A stretch of DNA of 64,000 nt from NCBI GenBank assembly GCA_011799875.1, contig CM022303.1, forward strand, positions 732,480,587 through 732,544,586. Direction: 5' to 3'. Shown one piece after another: positions 1-12,205 of this stretch. The DNA comes from Thinopyrum elongatum. Taxonomy: Eukaryota > Streptophyta > Magnoliopsida > Poales > Poaceae. Both the position numbers and the translations under genes were made by a program. Numbering within the stretch: the stretch's first letter is position 1; each line of letters starts with the position of its first letter. Under the pieces are notes generated by a model, which worked only from the letters and a program-made list of their open reading frames with translations, was not told the origin of the DNA and did no database searches.

Positions 1-1089
1 AGGGCACGGTGTTAGAAGAACATTTGTGTTGAATCGACCCGATTGATGTTATGCTATGAGATTCTTTCGTCACAAGTTAATGGTTAATAACACAGAGATG
101 GTTAATGTTTGCATGATTCCTCAGACCATGAGAGTATTGAGTTTTCTTCATGCTTGATTCATGAACTTTGGGGTTTGTTAAACGTCATCCGTAACTGGAT
201 GGCTATTACGGCGGCTTACGGGTTCATGGGAAAGTATGTTAAGTAACTTGATAGCTCAAGATTGGGATTTGCTCCTCCGACGATGGAGAGATATCTCTGG
301 GCCCTCTCGGTGTTACGGTATCCATCATCGTCTGGCCAGACACTTTGTGATTTGATCACGGGGATGCCGGAACACGGTAACGAGAAAAGAGAACAATACC
401 GGTAACGAGGTAACTAGCATAGTGGACAAGTTGTTGATCCACGGGAATGCCATCATGTCTCACCTCGGGTATTTGTAACATATCGCGAAGCAACAGGAAT
501 AGCACACGGCAACTGGAGGTTCACTCGAATATTCATTCGTGTGGGTATAGGGGTCAATATGGGTGTCCACGGCTCCGATGTTGATCATTGATCGGAAGGG
601 GTTCCGTGTCATGTCTATACTTCACCGAACCTATAGGGTCACACGCTTAAGGGTCATCTATCTGCTGAATACTAGACAGGGAGTCTGAGAGAAAATCACC
701 GAAAAAGTTTCGGACACCGAAAAAGTTTCGGACAGCGGAAAAGTTCCGCAGAGAGAGGTCACCGGATGAGTTCCGGTGAAACTGAAAAGTTGTTTCAGAG
801 GATACCATAAAGTCAAATTGGTTTTGGCACATGCCCGATAATTCTTGGAGGGTGCCAGAATCATTCTGGAAACTTTTGGGAATTTTCTGGAAGAAAAACC
901 GAAAATGTTCCGGAGCTGCCGGAACCACTTCAGATGCTTTTCGCAGATGAAAATCACTAATCTGGAATTGTTCCAGAACGCGTTGAAAATTTTTTTAGTG
1001 GGTACTGGAAATGTTCTGAGCCCACATAAATATTTTCAGTTCGAACGGACGCTGAAAAATGTCGTCATGAATAGTGAAAGTGCTTTTTG

Positions 1090-1157
1090 GGTGGCTTCTT
1101 GGAGAAGCCACCTTGAGGGTCCTTTGGTATTTTTCCCCTTGGCTTCTTGGAGAAGCC
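1090..1157 (+). other. Two hairpins just upstream of the LTR TATA box
   Basis: GGTGGCTTCT and its exact reverse complement AGAAGCCACC flank a 3-base loop at 1090-1112. A related hairpin (arms GGCTTCT/AGAAGCC) lies at 1141-1157. Both recur in the 3' LTR at 8409-8431 and 8460-8476. They sit in the presumed U3 promoter region; a regulatory role is only a guess. Confidence 0.7.
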
Positions 1158-1173
1158 ACCCTTGGGCTTGGCC

Positions 1174-1181
1174 TATAAATA
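1174..1181 (+). promoter_or_regulatory. LTR TATA box
   Basis: TATAAATA in a GC-rich setting about 600 bp before the LTR end, repeated at 8493-8500 in the 3' LTR. The related element on the minus strand has TATAAAAG at 22157-22150. This is the expected core promoter for the retrotransposon RNA. Confidence 0.65.
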
Positions 1182-1395
1182 GGGGTGGAGGGGGCTGCCT
1201 AAAGACTCACTCTTTCTCACATATACATGCCATTGCAATGATCTGGCTTCTTCTCTCCCTCTCCGCGAAATAGTTTCGTAGAGCCGAAAGGCTGTCTGGG
1301 TTCCGGTGGGAACTAGTTCTGGACGGCGAAGCCCTGCCGGATAGATGACACCGTATGTGTGCAACTCTGTAGAGAGGTCGTAGTTTTGATCTTAG

Positions 1396-1580
1396 TGCCC
1401 GAGGGGCTGTTCGAGAGTGCCTCCCGAAGGGCTGTCCAAGTGACGGTCCGAGTTCTGTGAGTCCTCCCGAAGGGCTGTCCGAGTGACCGTCTGAGTTTCG
1501 AAGGTCCTCCCGAAGGGCTGTCCGCGACACCGTCCGGGGGACTGTTCGACCGCCTCCGGAAGGGCTGTCCTGGGCGCGGA
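1396..1580 (+). repeat. Tandem repeat with CCCGAAGGGCTGTCC core
   Basis: Four to five degenerate units of about 43-48 bp, each with a cccgaagggctgtcc-like core followed by a spacer of the gtgacggtccgag type. The same array occurs in the 3' LTR (8715-8899) and, inverted, in both LTRs of the minus-strand element (about 21715-21935 and 29270-29490). It lies downstream of the TATA box, in R or U5. Confidence 0.8.
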
Positions 1581-1777
1581 TGAGGGTATACATCCTCGCG
1601 GTTGGGAGGTTGTAAATCCTAGCTGCGGGGATCTGCACCGCCGATCATCATCGACTCTACTTCCGCTGCGCTACGAGTCGGTAACGAAAATGATCAAACC
1701 TTGTATGCAGTCTCCATAGTGGTCCTGGGCTGGTGCGTAGGTCGGAAATTTTTTGTTTTCTGCTGCGTTACCCTACA

Positions 1778-1795
1778 GTGGCATCAAGAGCCGTG
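1778..1795 (+). promoter_or_regulatory. Primer-binding site of copia element 1
   Basis: Directly after the LTR end: GTGGCATCAAGAGCCGTG. It resembles the TGGTATCAGAGC site that plant copia elements use to pair with the 3' end of initiator methionine tRNA. It is not a perfect match. Confidence 0.7.
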
Positions 1796-4007
1796 CTATG
1801 CGTAGATGCAGGTTGCGATCTAGAATACATAGTGATGTATGGGTGTTGCACAATATAATTAGGTAGTAGATGAGTTCTATTACTGAAATTTTTTTGTGCG
1901 GGTAGCAGATGAAATCTGTTACCCGAGGTTCTTGTTGCTTCCCTGGAATTTGCATATTTCTGATCTTGATAACAGCATGGTGGAGTTTCAATGTTCTGGC
2001 AATCCGCGATCCTGATTGATCAACGAAGTGCTAACAGTTCATTGAATTCCACCGTAGTTAAAAAGGAAGATGAAATTTCGCAGACGAAAGGGCAATGCAG
2101 ATATGATCTGCACGGGGGTCATGCGTATGACGAAGTTTAGTATGGGGCTTGAGATTTTATTATCTCGGTTTTCATACACCCTGGAAAGTTAATCTAGCGA
2201 CTTGAATTATCATACTTGATGATGGACGTTGGTAGCTTCGGTTTGTTTCGAAACCTTAGAAGCCACGAAAAACAAGTTTTTGCTTGAACCAATTAGAGAC
2301 GTCTAACTTGGTTTTGCAGGAGGGTTTGCATGTGCATATGATGTGGTATAGCAGTGCTCATAATAATTTGATTATGTATGAGATGACTATATGATGTAAA
2401 TTGATTAACATGACCTGCGTGTCATGATTCGGCATGATGGCTGGAGCCATATGATTGTCACTTTATTGACCTGCGTGTCAACCTTAAGTAATGCATTATT
2501 TTATTAGCTATAGAGATAGCAATATTATCTGGTGCATCGACAAGGTGGTTGCAATCTTCGTGAAGGTGAACACCGACGCGAATGCCGAAGACGAAGAAAT
2601 ACAAGACTTCTCCGTCAGAAAGGGCTATACCATATCATGCTATTATGAATTGCCTGAGATGTTTATCCCTTATGATGCACCCTTCTTGATTGCGCGGTAG
2701 TCGCTTTTATTAGGGTGATCTCTCACAAAAATATCAAGTAGTTAGTGTTCTCCCAAGTGTAGCACCGTCACGGCACCTAACTTTTCGGGGTATCACATGC
2801 TACCATGGGTACGAACGATTAGCGATGTGTGAGGCGGGTGAGTTGAGACCTCGCAGCGAGATCACTTGGTTGTCTTGAAGTTCAGGCATGAAAGTCATGA
2901 GCTCGTAACACACGCATCGAAAGATGAACACGAGTCACATAGAGATGTGATTGGCAAGTTTGCCTACCGATTGAGATTTTCGTCATCAGTGATGCTACCA
3001 TCAATGGCGTTGAATTGAAATGCGGATCTTGAATCACTCACAATCAATTATGAGAGATATTGATTTGAGTGGGAGCGCACTGTAGAATTATCTTGTTTAA
3101 TTCTCAGTGCAATTAATTGTGAACACTGTCTAAGTGTTATATGCATAATAGTTGTAGAATTATGGCTCGCGTTTCCACCTTCCCTATTAAAATTGAATAG
3201 CTGTTAAATATCTGGTTAAAACTTTACGATTGGTAACGTAATGTGAGGATTGTCCTCAAGAGTGCCGAGAAGGACTTTGTCCTATCACATACTTTCGGTA
3301 TTCTCTCGCTTATGCTATGGATCATGTGACTGTCGTCCTTCGATCCAAAAGCTAGAATTCTGTTTCAGTCAAGTGCAATATGTTTGCTTCCATGAGACCC
3401 GAACTTCGAAAGTTTGGATAGTTATGTGATATTCATGGAATCTGAAAATCATTTTCAGAGACAGACAAAGGCTAAAAGATATGAGATATCCAAAGCAATG
3501 TTTGTTTGCAAACTATTAGTAAAGGAGTTTTACTATGCATTAGACTGATAGGAGAGGGATCCAGAAGAACGCCTGTCATATGATGAAAGGTGAATAAAAC
3601 AACAACTTAAAGAGAAAGGAAGTGTCCGAAGGGTGTTAGTGAAACTTTCACGCCTAGGAAGTCCGGGGCTAACGCCACTCTTAAGTTGGGTGCTTCTTCT
3701 GAGAGTAGGAGAAATACTGAAAGTTAAACTGTTAGAAGTATAAAGGCAGAAAAAAAGAAGACTGGAATATCCAGCTCATGTATGAATGTCATACAAGTTT
3801 TTGATGTATAGAAGGCTAGTCAAAGATATAGTTCTTGGGTATTGTGAGTTAATCACAAAGATACCCGCTCGATTGCTTTCTGTTGCAACTCGATGTAAGA
3901 ACTACTATGGCCTGAAAGACTAGCCAGGAATGAGGTTTAGGTATACACAGGGAACATAGTAAATGTTACTATACCTTCCATCGGTGTATTACCGTCTGTA
4001 TTTATTT

Positions 4008-4365
4008 TCATAATTCATTTTAGAGTTTCACACTCTAGCCCTTTGCATAAGGTATCTTGCAAGAAGGTTGTTCATAACAGAACTTTTTATGTTCGGTGTT
4101 ATGAATAACATAAGGGCCATACTTTCATTATGAATAAGATGTATGTTATGAATAATGATAATAATATATTACCTCTGGATTTACATTCATAATTCATTTT
4201 AGAGTTTCATACACTCTAGCCCATTGCACAATGTTTGTTGCAAAAGAGTTGTTCATAAAAACAACAATTGTTGTTCAGTATTATGAATAAACATGAAGGG
4301 CCATACTTCCATCCAAGATGGGATGTATGTTATGAATATTGATAGTAATATGATACATCCATAAC
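4008..4365 (+). repeat. Tandem duplication of about 180 bp inside copia internal region
   Basis: Two diverged direct units, 4008-4187 and 4188-4365, share the block CATAATTCATTTTAGAGTTT, then cactctagccc, gttgttcata, ttatgaataa, gggccatac and gtatgttatgaat. The same duplicated block is present inverted in the other element at about 26425-26790, so it predates the split of the two copies. Confidence 0.75.
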
Positions 4366-4387
4366 ACTGATGCTAAATGTCGTAAGA

Positions 4388-6760
4388 CTAAGAGAATACC
4401 ACACAAGTGTGGCACTGCATTTGGTCACATTGGAGAAACCCGCATGGATAAATTCTATTATGATGGATTTTAATGTCGTTTGATTTTGAATCATCTGACA
4501 CTTGCAACTTTCCTCCGAAAAGTAAAGTGACTGAAATACCGTTCACAGGCCATAAGGAACGAGCAAAGAACTTATTGGTGTTCATACATTTTGATGTATG
4601 TAGTCCGATAAATGTTATTGCAAACAGTGGATTTATCTATCTTCAGAAATGACTCAAGTAGATATATGTATATTTACTTGATGAGACATAAGTCTAGATC
4701 TTTTGAATTCATTCAAAAGGTTTTCAAGAATGAAGTAGAAGTTATTGTAACAAGAAAATTCTGTTTCTACAATTCGATTGCAGAAAGGAATATTTGAGTT
4801 ACAAGTTTAGCGAATGTCTGATGAGTTTTGAAAAGAGTTTCATAACTTACACCTCCCGGAACACCACTGTGAGTGAAAAGTCCGTGAAGATGTAATCGAA
4901 CCATTTATGACATGGTAAGATCAAAGATGACATAAATAAATTTGCCATTATCCCTTTTAAAAGGTGATGCTTTAGAGACTGCGGCTTTTACACTGAAAAG
5001 AGCTCCATCAGGTCTGTTGAAATGACACCATGGTATGGTACACCCAACCATGTTATATCTTTTCTTAACATTTGGAATATGGGGCTTGTGTAAAAGGTTA
5101 CAAACCTATTCCAAATCAGACAAGTGCTACTTTGTAGGTTATCCCAAGCAATTGGGTATTCCTCCCTCACTATGCCGAGGCAAATAGGTTTGCCACTAAG
5201 AACGGTATGCTTTTTGAAGAAAATGGTTCTTTCAAAAAGGTGAGTGGGAGAATAGTGCAACTCGACGAGATAAACAGTATCTTCGTCATCAGATCAAAGG
5301 AAAGAGACCTTGGAAGTAATTCCAGGTTTTCCTACTGCGACTGATACGGAAGTCTCTACAATAAAATGTATGGACTTCGGTCGAACTTGCAGCTGAACCA
5401 CGTAGGCAAGGCTCGTGCAAACCTCTCAGGTGCACAAACGAGATATTGTTGTTAGACAACAGTATACCTACGATACACAAGGAAGCGTTGATGGGCCCTG
5501 ACTACGGAATTGGCTAAATGCCAATACAACCTGAGTTAGTTTCCATATAAGTGATTCAAGATTAAAACCTTGATACACCTTTCGGAAGACTTAGAGTCTA
5601 ACGAATATTTATGGAACTTAAAACTGATATGGATAAAATGTTTTATCCATAAAGCTCGACTTGTTACAAAAACAAGTTCAAGGAGTTGACTACGATGAGA
5701 TTGTCTCACCGTAGCGATGCTTAAAGTCGGTTCGGGTTGAACTAGCAATTAATACATATTTCAATCATGAGATATAAAACAAGGATGACAAAAGGATTTC
5801 CATCTGATGGAAATGAAACCAAGGACTTGCATGTGTTACAGTCCAAGGTATTTTGTCTATCCAGAGGATGCTAGTAAGGGTGCAAACTTCAGAGTTCCAG
5901 CAATGGACAGAAGAGAGCAAAATGGAGTTGGAATCTTCGTGTTTTGATGAAATGGTCAAAGGGGTTTGACTTCATCAATGGGTCACGAAGATGCTTGTAA
6001 TTCAAGAAAGTAAGTGGGAGCATAATAAAATTTCTAAAAAACGTTGTGTGCTTGACACATTGTTAATTGGAAATAAATTTCTTGACACGAATTAGGACTT
6101 CATTTGAAAATAGTTTTTCGATGAAGTTCTTGGGCTAAATAGCCTTGATATTAGGCATGATGATCTATGGAGATAGATTTACCTGATGGGGCTGAGCAAA
6201 GATACATATTGACAAAATGCTAAAACCTTTTAGCATTAAAAACGTCAAGGAGTGCTTCTTGCCGAAGTCACATGGAAAGAGTTTTTGCAAGACTCGGTGT
6301 CCCAAAACACTGATGAGCAAAATACATGATGGAGATTCCACACACTCTTGTGTTTGGATTAATCATGTATTCCATGGTATGTAAAAAAAAAAAACCAGAT
6401 ATGTCCAATACTCCCAAAGTTGTTGCGAGTATAGATACCAAAGTGATCAAAAGTTCTGATCATGGGACAACAGTGAAAAAGGGTCATTGAGTACTATAAT
6501 AGCACTGATGACATGTTTTCTCGCAAGCGGAGATCATGAAGAGTTCGTTGTAAAAGGTTACATCGATACAGTCTTCATCCATGCTCCATGCGATTTTCGA
6601 TTTAAATTGAGGGTTTTGTGTAACACACAATCTAGTGGCACAGTTAGTTGGAATTTGTTCAAACAAGTTAGTGTGGCGAATTCTATAACAGAGGCGAAGT
6701 ATGTTGACGCTTTCAAAGCGACAAACAAGATGTTGAATCATATAGTTCATTCATGAACTT
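4388..6760 (+). pseudogene. Decayed copia pol (integrase, RT, RNase H remnants)
   Basis: Pieces of copia polyprotein are readable on the + strand only by jumping frames. Near 4405-4610 there is a gag-pre-integrase/integrase start (GHIGETRM, then PFTGHKERAKNLL). Near 4665-4745 is YLMRHKSRSFE of the integrase. Near 5110 is KSDKCYFVGYP. Reverse-transcriptase remnants occur around 5870-6250 (KKVSGSI near 6007, FSMKFLG near 6115), and RNase H lies at 6487-6756 with VVKGYIDT and NSITEAKY. Stops and frameshifts occur throughout. The same lesions appear in the second element, so decay came before at least one round of transposition. Function must have been provided by a related autonomous element (inference). 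Confidence 0.85.
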
Positions 6761-7050
6761 AGTATGGTTCCAAGATGGCTTTTGTCAATGGGACACTACT
6801 GCAAGTAGTTGCTCCATAACTCAGTCTGAGGAATCCAGGTTCGACCTGTGATTCGCATACATACCAAGCTAAGTCCACACAAAATATGACTTTTGTGAAA
6901 GCGTGAAAACGCGAGGATATGCAAAGATACACACGGAGCTGAAGTCGTCAGATCCGTTGGACATTCAGGCTATACCACAAGCGAAGCATATTTACACCGG
7001 TGTGCCACAGGTGTAAAGTGCATTAGCATTAACTAGATTATTGACTCTAG

Positions 7051-7064
7051 TGCAAGTGGGAGTC
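7051..7064 (+). promoter_or_regulatory. Polypurine tract of copia element 1
   Basis: TGCAAGTGGGAGTC lies immediately before the 3' LTR start (TGTAGGAGATATGCC). This is the usual place and composition of the copia plus-strand primer. The same tract is found inverted at 23727-23740 in element 2. Confidence 0.75.
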
Positions 7065-9096
7065 TGTAGGAGATATGCCCTAGAGGCAATAATAAATGTT
7101 ATTGATTATCTCCCTATTCATAATTAGGTTTATGTTCCATGCTATAACTGCAATGATTCTCGAGTCTGCAAATAAAACGAGGCTCGGAGGAAGACTCATA
7201 TGCACGTGTGGGATAATAAACGGTAAAATGTATTCCTAGTCTGGCCTCTAAGACTAGCTCAAGTTTTGCATGATGGTTCTGTTTTCCTGATCATGGGCAT
7301 GTCTATGCCAGCAACTTTGAGGGCACGGTGTTAGAAGAACATTTGTGTTGAATCGACCCGATTGATGTTATGCTATGAGATTCTTTCGTCACAAGTTAAT
7401 GGTTAATAACACAGAGATGGTTAATGTTTGCATGATTCCTCAGACCATGAGAGTATTGAGTTTTCTTCATGCTTGATTCATGAACTTTGGGGTTTGTTAA
7501 ACGTCATCCGTAACTGGATGGCTATTACGGCGGCTTACGGGTTCATGGGAAAGTATGTTAAGTAACTTGATAGCTCAAGATTGGGATTTGCTCCTCCGAC
7601 GATGGAGAGATATCTCTGGGCCCTCTCGGTGTTACGGTATCCATCATCGTCTGGCCAGACACTTTGTGATTTGATCACGGGGATGCCGGAACACGGTAAC
7701 GAGAAAAGAGAACAATACCGGTAACGAGGTAACTAGCATAGTGGACAAGTTGTTGATCCACGGGAATGCCATCATGTCTCACCTCGGGTATTTGTAACAT
7801 ATCGCGAAGCAACAGGAATAGCACACGGCAACTGGAGGTTCACTCGAATATTCATTCGTGTGGGTATAGGGGTCAATATGGGTGTCCACGGCTCCGATGT
7901 TGATCATTGATCGGAAGGGGTTCCGTGTCATGTCTATACTTCACCGAACCTATAGGGTCACACGCTTAAGGGTCATCTATCTGCTGAATACTAGACAGGG
8001 AGTCTGAGAGAAAATCACCGAAAAAGTTTCGGACACCGAAAAAGTTTCGGACAGCGGAAAAGTTCCGCAGAGAGAGGTCACCGGATGAGTTCCGGTGAAA
8101 CTGAAAAGTTGTTTCAGAGGATACCATAAAGTCAAATTGGTTTTGGCACATGCCCGATAATTCTTGGAGGGTGCCAGAATCATTCTGGAAACTTTTGGGA
8201 ATTTTCTGGAAGAAAAACCGAAAATGTTCCGGAGCTGCCGGAACCACTTTAGATGCTTTTCGCAGATGAAAATCACTAATCTGGAATTGTTCCAGAACGC
8301 GTTGAAAATTTTTTTAGTGGGTACTGGAAATGTTCTGAGCCCACATAAATATTTTCAGTTCGAACGGACGCTGAAAAATGTCGTCATGAATAGTGAAAGT
8401 GCTTTTTGGGTGGCTTCTTGGAGAAGCCACCTTGAGGGTCCTTTGGTATTTTTCCCCTTGGCTTCTTGGAGAAGCCACCCTTGGGCTTGGCCTATAAATA
8501 GGGGTGGAGGGGGCTGCCTAAAGACTCACTCTTTCTCACATATACATGCCATTGCAATGATCTGGCTTCTTCTCTCCCTCTCCGCGAAATAGTTTCGTAG
8601 AGCCGAAAGGCTGTCTGGGTTCCGGTGGGAACTAGTTCTGGACGGCGAAGCCCTGCCGGATAGATGACACCGTATGTGTGCAACTCTGTAGAGAGGTCGT
8701 AGTTTTGATCTTAGTGCCCGAGGGGCTGTTCGAGAGTGCCTCCCGAAGGGCTGTCCAAGTGACGGTCCGAGTTCTGTGAGTCCTCCCGAAGGGCTGTCCG
8801 AGTGACCGTCTGAGTTTCGAAGGTCCTCCCGAAGGGCTGTCCGCGACACCGTCCGGGGGACTGTTCGACCGCCTCCCGAAGGGCTGTCCTGGGTGCGGAT
8901 GAGGGTATACATCCTCGCGGTTGGGAGGTTGTAAATCCTAGCTGCGGGGATCTGCACCGCCGATCGTCATCGACTCTACTTCCGCTGCGCTACGAGTCGG
9001 TAACGAAAATGATCAAACCTTGTATGTAGTCTCCATAGTGGTCCTGGGCTGGTGCGTAGGTCGGAAATTTTTTGTTTTCTGCTGCGTTACCCTACA
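7065..9096 (+). repeat. 3' LTR of copia element 1 (2,032 bp)
   Basis: Runs from TGTAGGAGATATGCCC to GCGTTACCCTACA, with the TG...CA ends expected of an LTR. From 7320 on it matches 1-1777 with no indels. TATA box at 8493-8500. Confidence 0.95.
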
Positions 9097-10965
9097 CCAT
9101 ACACCCATACGACTTTAGCGAGGGCAGCAGTGCAACTATGGCCACCAGGTGGACAAAGGCACGGAAACGTTGGTCTCCAGATATTGCGAAAAATTGTTAC
9201 CCTATATACCACCAGCAGTTTGAGATACTTAATGGGTCAGAAGTCACATGGAACCCGTGGACTCAGGACCAGATACAAATGGTCTTTGATATTCGACCCA
9301 CCACAGCAGGCATGTTGAGCGATAGTGCATTCTGGCTGACTCGCTGCAACTTATTGTTCATGTGGTGTGTTAAGCCTTACAATCCAGAGCGTGTAATGAG
9401 ACAGTTCGGTCTCTATCAAGAGATTCCACCACCTTTTCCAAGACGTATCGATGAGGAAACCAATAAGTAAGATGTGACATCCCTAAATAGTTAGTGTATT
9501 TTTTAATTTACTAAACTCACACTTTGTTACATAATTTGCAGGCTAACCAATATGGGAAGGGGTTGGAATTTATACGATTGGAGGGAACAGAACATTCAAT
9601 GGGTACACAAGTGGGAAAATGAAGCGCTAATAGATATAGTGGATCAACTCAGGTACATTTTATTTACATTATTTTATTACGATGACCATACGATGCGTGA
9701 AGATGCTTTGCTTTCATCACAACGGTTTATGTAATTATTTAATTTTGCAGACCGTACGATGGAAGTACAGATCAAGCATACAAGCAGTGGTACTGCATCA
9801 ACACATGTACTAGCCTGGCCTGTCAACCAGCTACTATACCAACACATCTCACACAGGAGGAGCAGGCGCAGAGACATATTGAGCTGCATGCAGCTTACTA
9901 TCGTGACCAGATGGTAATCACTTGTAACTTTTTTAGGTCCATCATTTCATAATTATTTCAACCAAATAACATCCAAATTTTATTCAGCTTGAAGCTTGCA
10001 ACGAAGTAGGGCAGATGGCTGCGGAAAGCATGCCGGCCATGGGCCCAGCTCGCAAGTCATTCCAGAAACGTTTTCAAGACTACGTGGCAAAAAAGTTCAG
10101 ATGCGGTAGAGACGACGACGTTGCCACTGGAGCGTACAACATGCCGGTAGCGAGGTCAGCCAGACCGAGTGCGGCGCCGTCGTCCAGACCGAGCGAGGCG
10201 CGTACAAGCCATGGGCAGTGGGGGGAGGGTCCGAGTACTACAACGACATTGCCACGACATGACTCATCTCTGCCACTGCATCGCTCTTCTTCGGTGCAGC
10301 TTCGTCAGGGGCAGACATCTCAGGACCATGGCACGGGCTTGGATTCGATGCCCGAGCAGTATCTTTCCCCAAACCCATATGCGTACACAGGATATGGCGC
10401 ATACACCCAACGTGAGGGATCTCAGTCGTATCTCTCCACGCGAGGGATCTCCATGCCCGAGGAGACTCGTGTCCCAGATTTAAACCAGTACCACGTACAA
10501 TGGCCAGACAGTACAGGCGACGGATCTGATCAGGTAGTCATGTTTACATTTTAATGCATTTACAATGATATCATATATTATCCTCTAACAATTTGTTTAC
10601 AATGTTTCTATATGCAGGACATACCTGATGTTAATTGGAATGATGAGGACAACCAACGTGGCCTCAACACACGCATACGGGGAGCATCACATGATCATGG
10701 CGACACGGTTACAGCAGTATTTACAGAATTCTTCGGAGGGGACGTTATTGGCCCATCTTTTATCCCCGAGGAGTCACAACCATACGCCTACAATTACGCA
10801 TCAGGTTCGCAACAAGGATTCCATACTCCACCACCTACGCAGGAATCGCAGACACATGAAGCCGGACTGGAGTACGGCCGCGGTCTTCGTGTAACTCGAC
10901 CACCTAATCGCTTGTCGCTTTCCGGTCCTAAGGAAAGGCTAGGTCGTCGTCGTCGACCAGGGTGA
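9097..10965 (+). pseudogene. Plant mobile domain (PMD / MAIN-like) gene, 5' end removed by copia insertion
   Basis: Five exons can be read with consensus splice sites: 9097-9466, 9542-9652, 9751-9913, 9988-10533 and 10618-10965, ending in TGA. Joined, they keep one frame of about 510 residues. The first exon encodes VMRQFGLYQEIPPP, typical of the PMD (aminotransferase-like mobile domain) family, often annotated in grasses as phosphatase-7 long-form homologue or MAIN-like. Exon 2 has the W-rich stretch GRGWNLYDWREQ. The tail is low-complexity (Ser/Pro/Gln) and ends in a basic RRRRPG. PMD occurs both in host silencing factors and inside Mutator- and gypsy-type transposons. The reading frame runs straight out of the LTR at 9096, so the N-terminal part and promoter are missing here. 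It could survive as an LTR-driven transcript, but a truncated relic is more likely. Confidence 0.75.
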
Positions 10966-11536
10966 TTCATCTATCCACGTGTGCGACTCATTGTATCTAC
11001 ATATGTCAGTATCAGACTTTTCGATTTAAACATCTATGTATGCTGAAATAAAAATGCACCAGTCGGCAACAATGTTTTCCGCCTATATCTCCCGCCATAC
11101 TATCCCGCTTCACTCTTCGGCTTATGTTAGGCCGAAATGATTTTTTTTTTTGGCTGATGAATACTGTGCAACCATTGCCCATCTTAGACATTGAAAAAAA
11201 ATATTTTCGCGCAACCCTTTCTGGCCATACCGCAGTCGTTCTTTCCCGTCATCTTAGACATTGAAAAAATATATTTTCGTGCAACCATTTCCCATTATGT
11301 TCTATCTTAATTTCATGTTGTAGTTATTGCACGGCGTTCGATAATTAGTGGAGGGAAAGAAAATGCCACATTTTATTGTAAAACTATATTTTTTCCATTA
11401 AGACACGGTACAACTGAAATTAAGATACATCATACAATTGAAATAAAGCTACATTTAACTACTTAAATAAAGCTACATTAAACTGCTGAAATTAAGATAC
11501 AAACGATTGCGAAATTTAAAATACTACCACAGGAAT
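10966..11536. other. Space between convergent genes; short direct repeat
   Basis: No coding signal. AT-rich. A block with CATCTTAGACATTGAAAAAA followed by tattttcg(c/t)gcaacc occurs twice (about 11180-11217 and 11250-11287). It would hold the 3' ends of both flanking genes. Confidence 0.5.
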
Positions 11537-12205
11537 CTACTGAGTCCAGCGTGGATATTTTTCTTTTCCATCGCCAGCTTCTTCTGCTGCCTTGGCCCCA
11601 CGAGCCCTTTCTTTCTTTCTCTGTCTTTCCGCCTCACGAGCCTCTTTTCGCTGTCGTTCCTGCTCCTCCATGCGACGAGCCTCTTCCCTGTTTTTCTTTC
11701 CCCACTCGTCCAAAAAACGGCGTTGCTCCGCATAGTATTCTTTTAACTCTCTCTCTTGCTCTGCTTTCTCCTCAGCTTCCGCCTTCTCGCGTCGCTTTTC
11801 CGCATAGAAACTATTCCATGCACGACGACTTCTTTCACGAATCTCAGTCACTGCCCAAGCCGGCATCTCCGTGTCAATCCAACGATAGTACATGCACAGA
11901 GGCGGAGCAGACTACAACAAGAAACAAGAATGTTATTAAAGAATCAATCAAAATACCAACAATATCTATTCGTGATGGTTAAAGCATACCGGAGGCTTGT
12001 CGTACTCTGAAATAGCTACGGGTGGATCTTCCTCATAATTGGCGCACATGAAAAACTTCATGCCCAACCAATCTGAAAAATCCGTCACCTCCTTCACCTT
12101 GCAAAGATCGCCACACCAACACCGCAGGACTACCACCCCCGGAGGCAAACTTGCATTCTTCATTTTCCTCGGCCTAATGCTTTGATCCGAGCAAGGCAAA
12201 CTCAT
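11537..12205 (-). CDS. GRF-type zinc finger / coiled-coil protein, two exons
   Basis: On the minus strand, exon 1 is 12205-11990 (72 codons) with donor GTATGC, and exon 2 is 11911-11537 with acceptor TTGTAG. They join in phase 0 to give about 196 residues. Exon 1 encodes CWCGDLCKVKEV...FFMCANYEEDP, the spacing of a GRF-like zinc finger (CxCG...C...FxxC). Exon 2 starts SAPPLCMYYRWIDTEMP and continues as a highly charged Glu/Lys/Arg helix, a likely coiled coil. Proteins of this kind are familiar from grass genomes but have no known function that I can state. It lies tail to tail with the PMD gene, 571 bp apart. That pairing may mean both were cargo of one transposon (inference). The frame is intact. 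Confidence 0.7.

Larger units (their letters stand above)
1..1777 (+). repeat. 5' LTR of copia element 1 (truncated by window start)
   Basis: Matches bases 7320-9096 without an indel. It ends in GCGTTACCCTACA just before the primer-binding site. It contains short inverted repeats built on ccgaaa/tttcgg motifs, a 10-bp-arm hairpin at 1090-1112, a TATA box at about 1174 and a tandem GGGCTGTCC repeat downstream. Confidence 0.95.
1..9096 (+). mobile_element. Copia LTR retrotransposon, decayed coding region, left end outside window (element 1)
   Basis: Bases 1-1777 and 7320-9096 are the same sequence at a constant offset of 7319 with only about five or six substitutions seen by eye. They are the 5' and 3' LTRs; the first 255 bases of the 5' LTR lie left of the window. 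Between them are a primer-binding site, a decayed copia pol in the copia order (gag-pre-integrase, integrase, RT, RNase H) and a polypurine tract. There is no intact gag or pol. The near-identical LTRs show recent movement, so pol must have been supplied in trans (inference). The element ends directly in exon sequence of a PMD gene. The target duplication cannot be checked because the left end is missing. It belongs to the same family as the element at 21512-31280. Confidence 0.93.

Noticed and set aside
845..1273. 142-codon open frame on the + strand, repeated at 8164-8592
   Set aside because: It lies wholly inside the LTR, covers hairpins and the TATA box, and has no domain. It recurs only because the LTR does.
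1207..1638. 143-codon minus-strand frame rich in Pro/Ser/Gly
   Set aside because: It is produced by the GGGCTGTCC tandem array of the LTR; the repeated SPSGG-like peptides mirror the DNA repeat.
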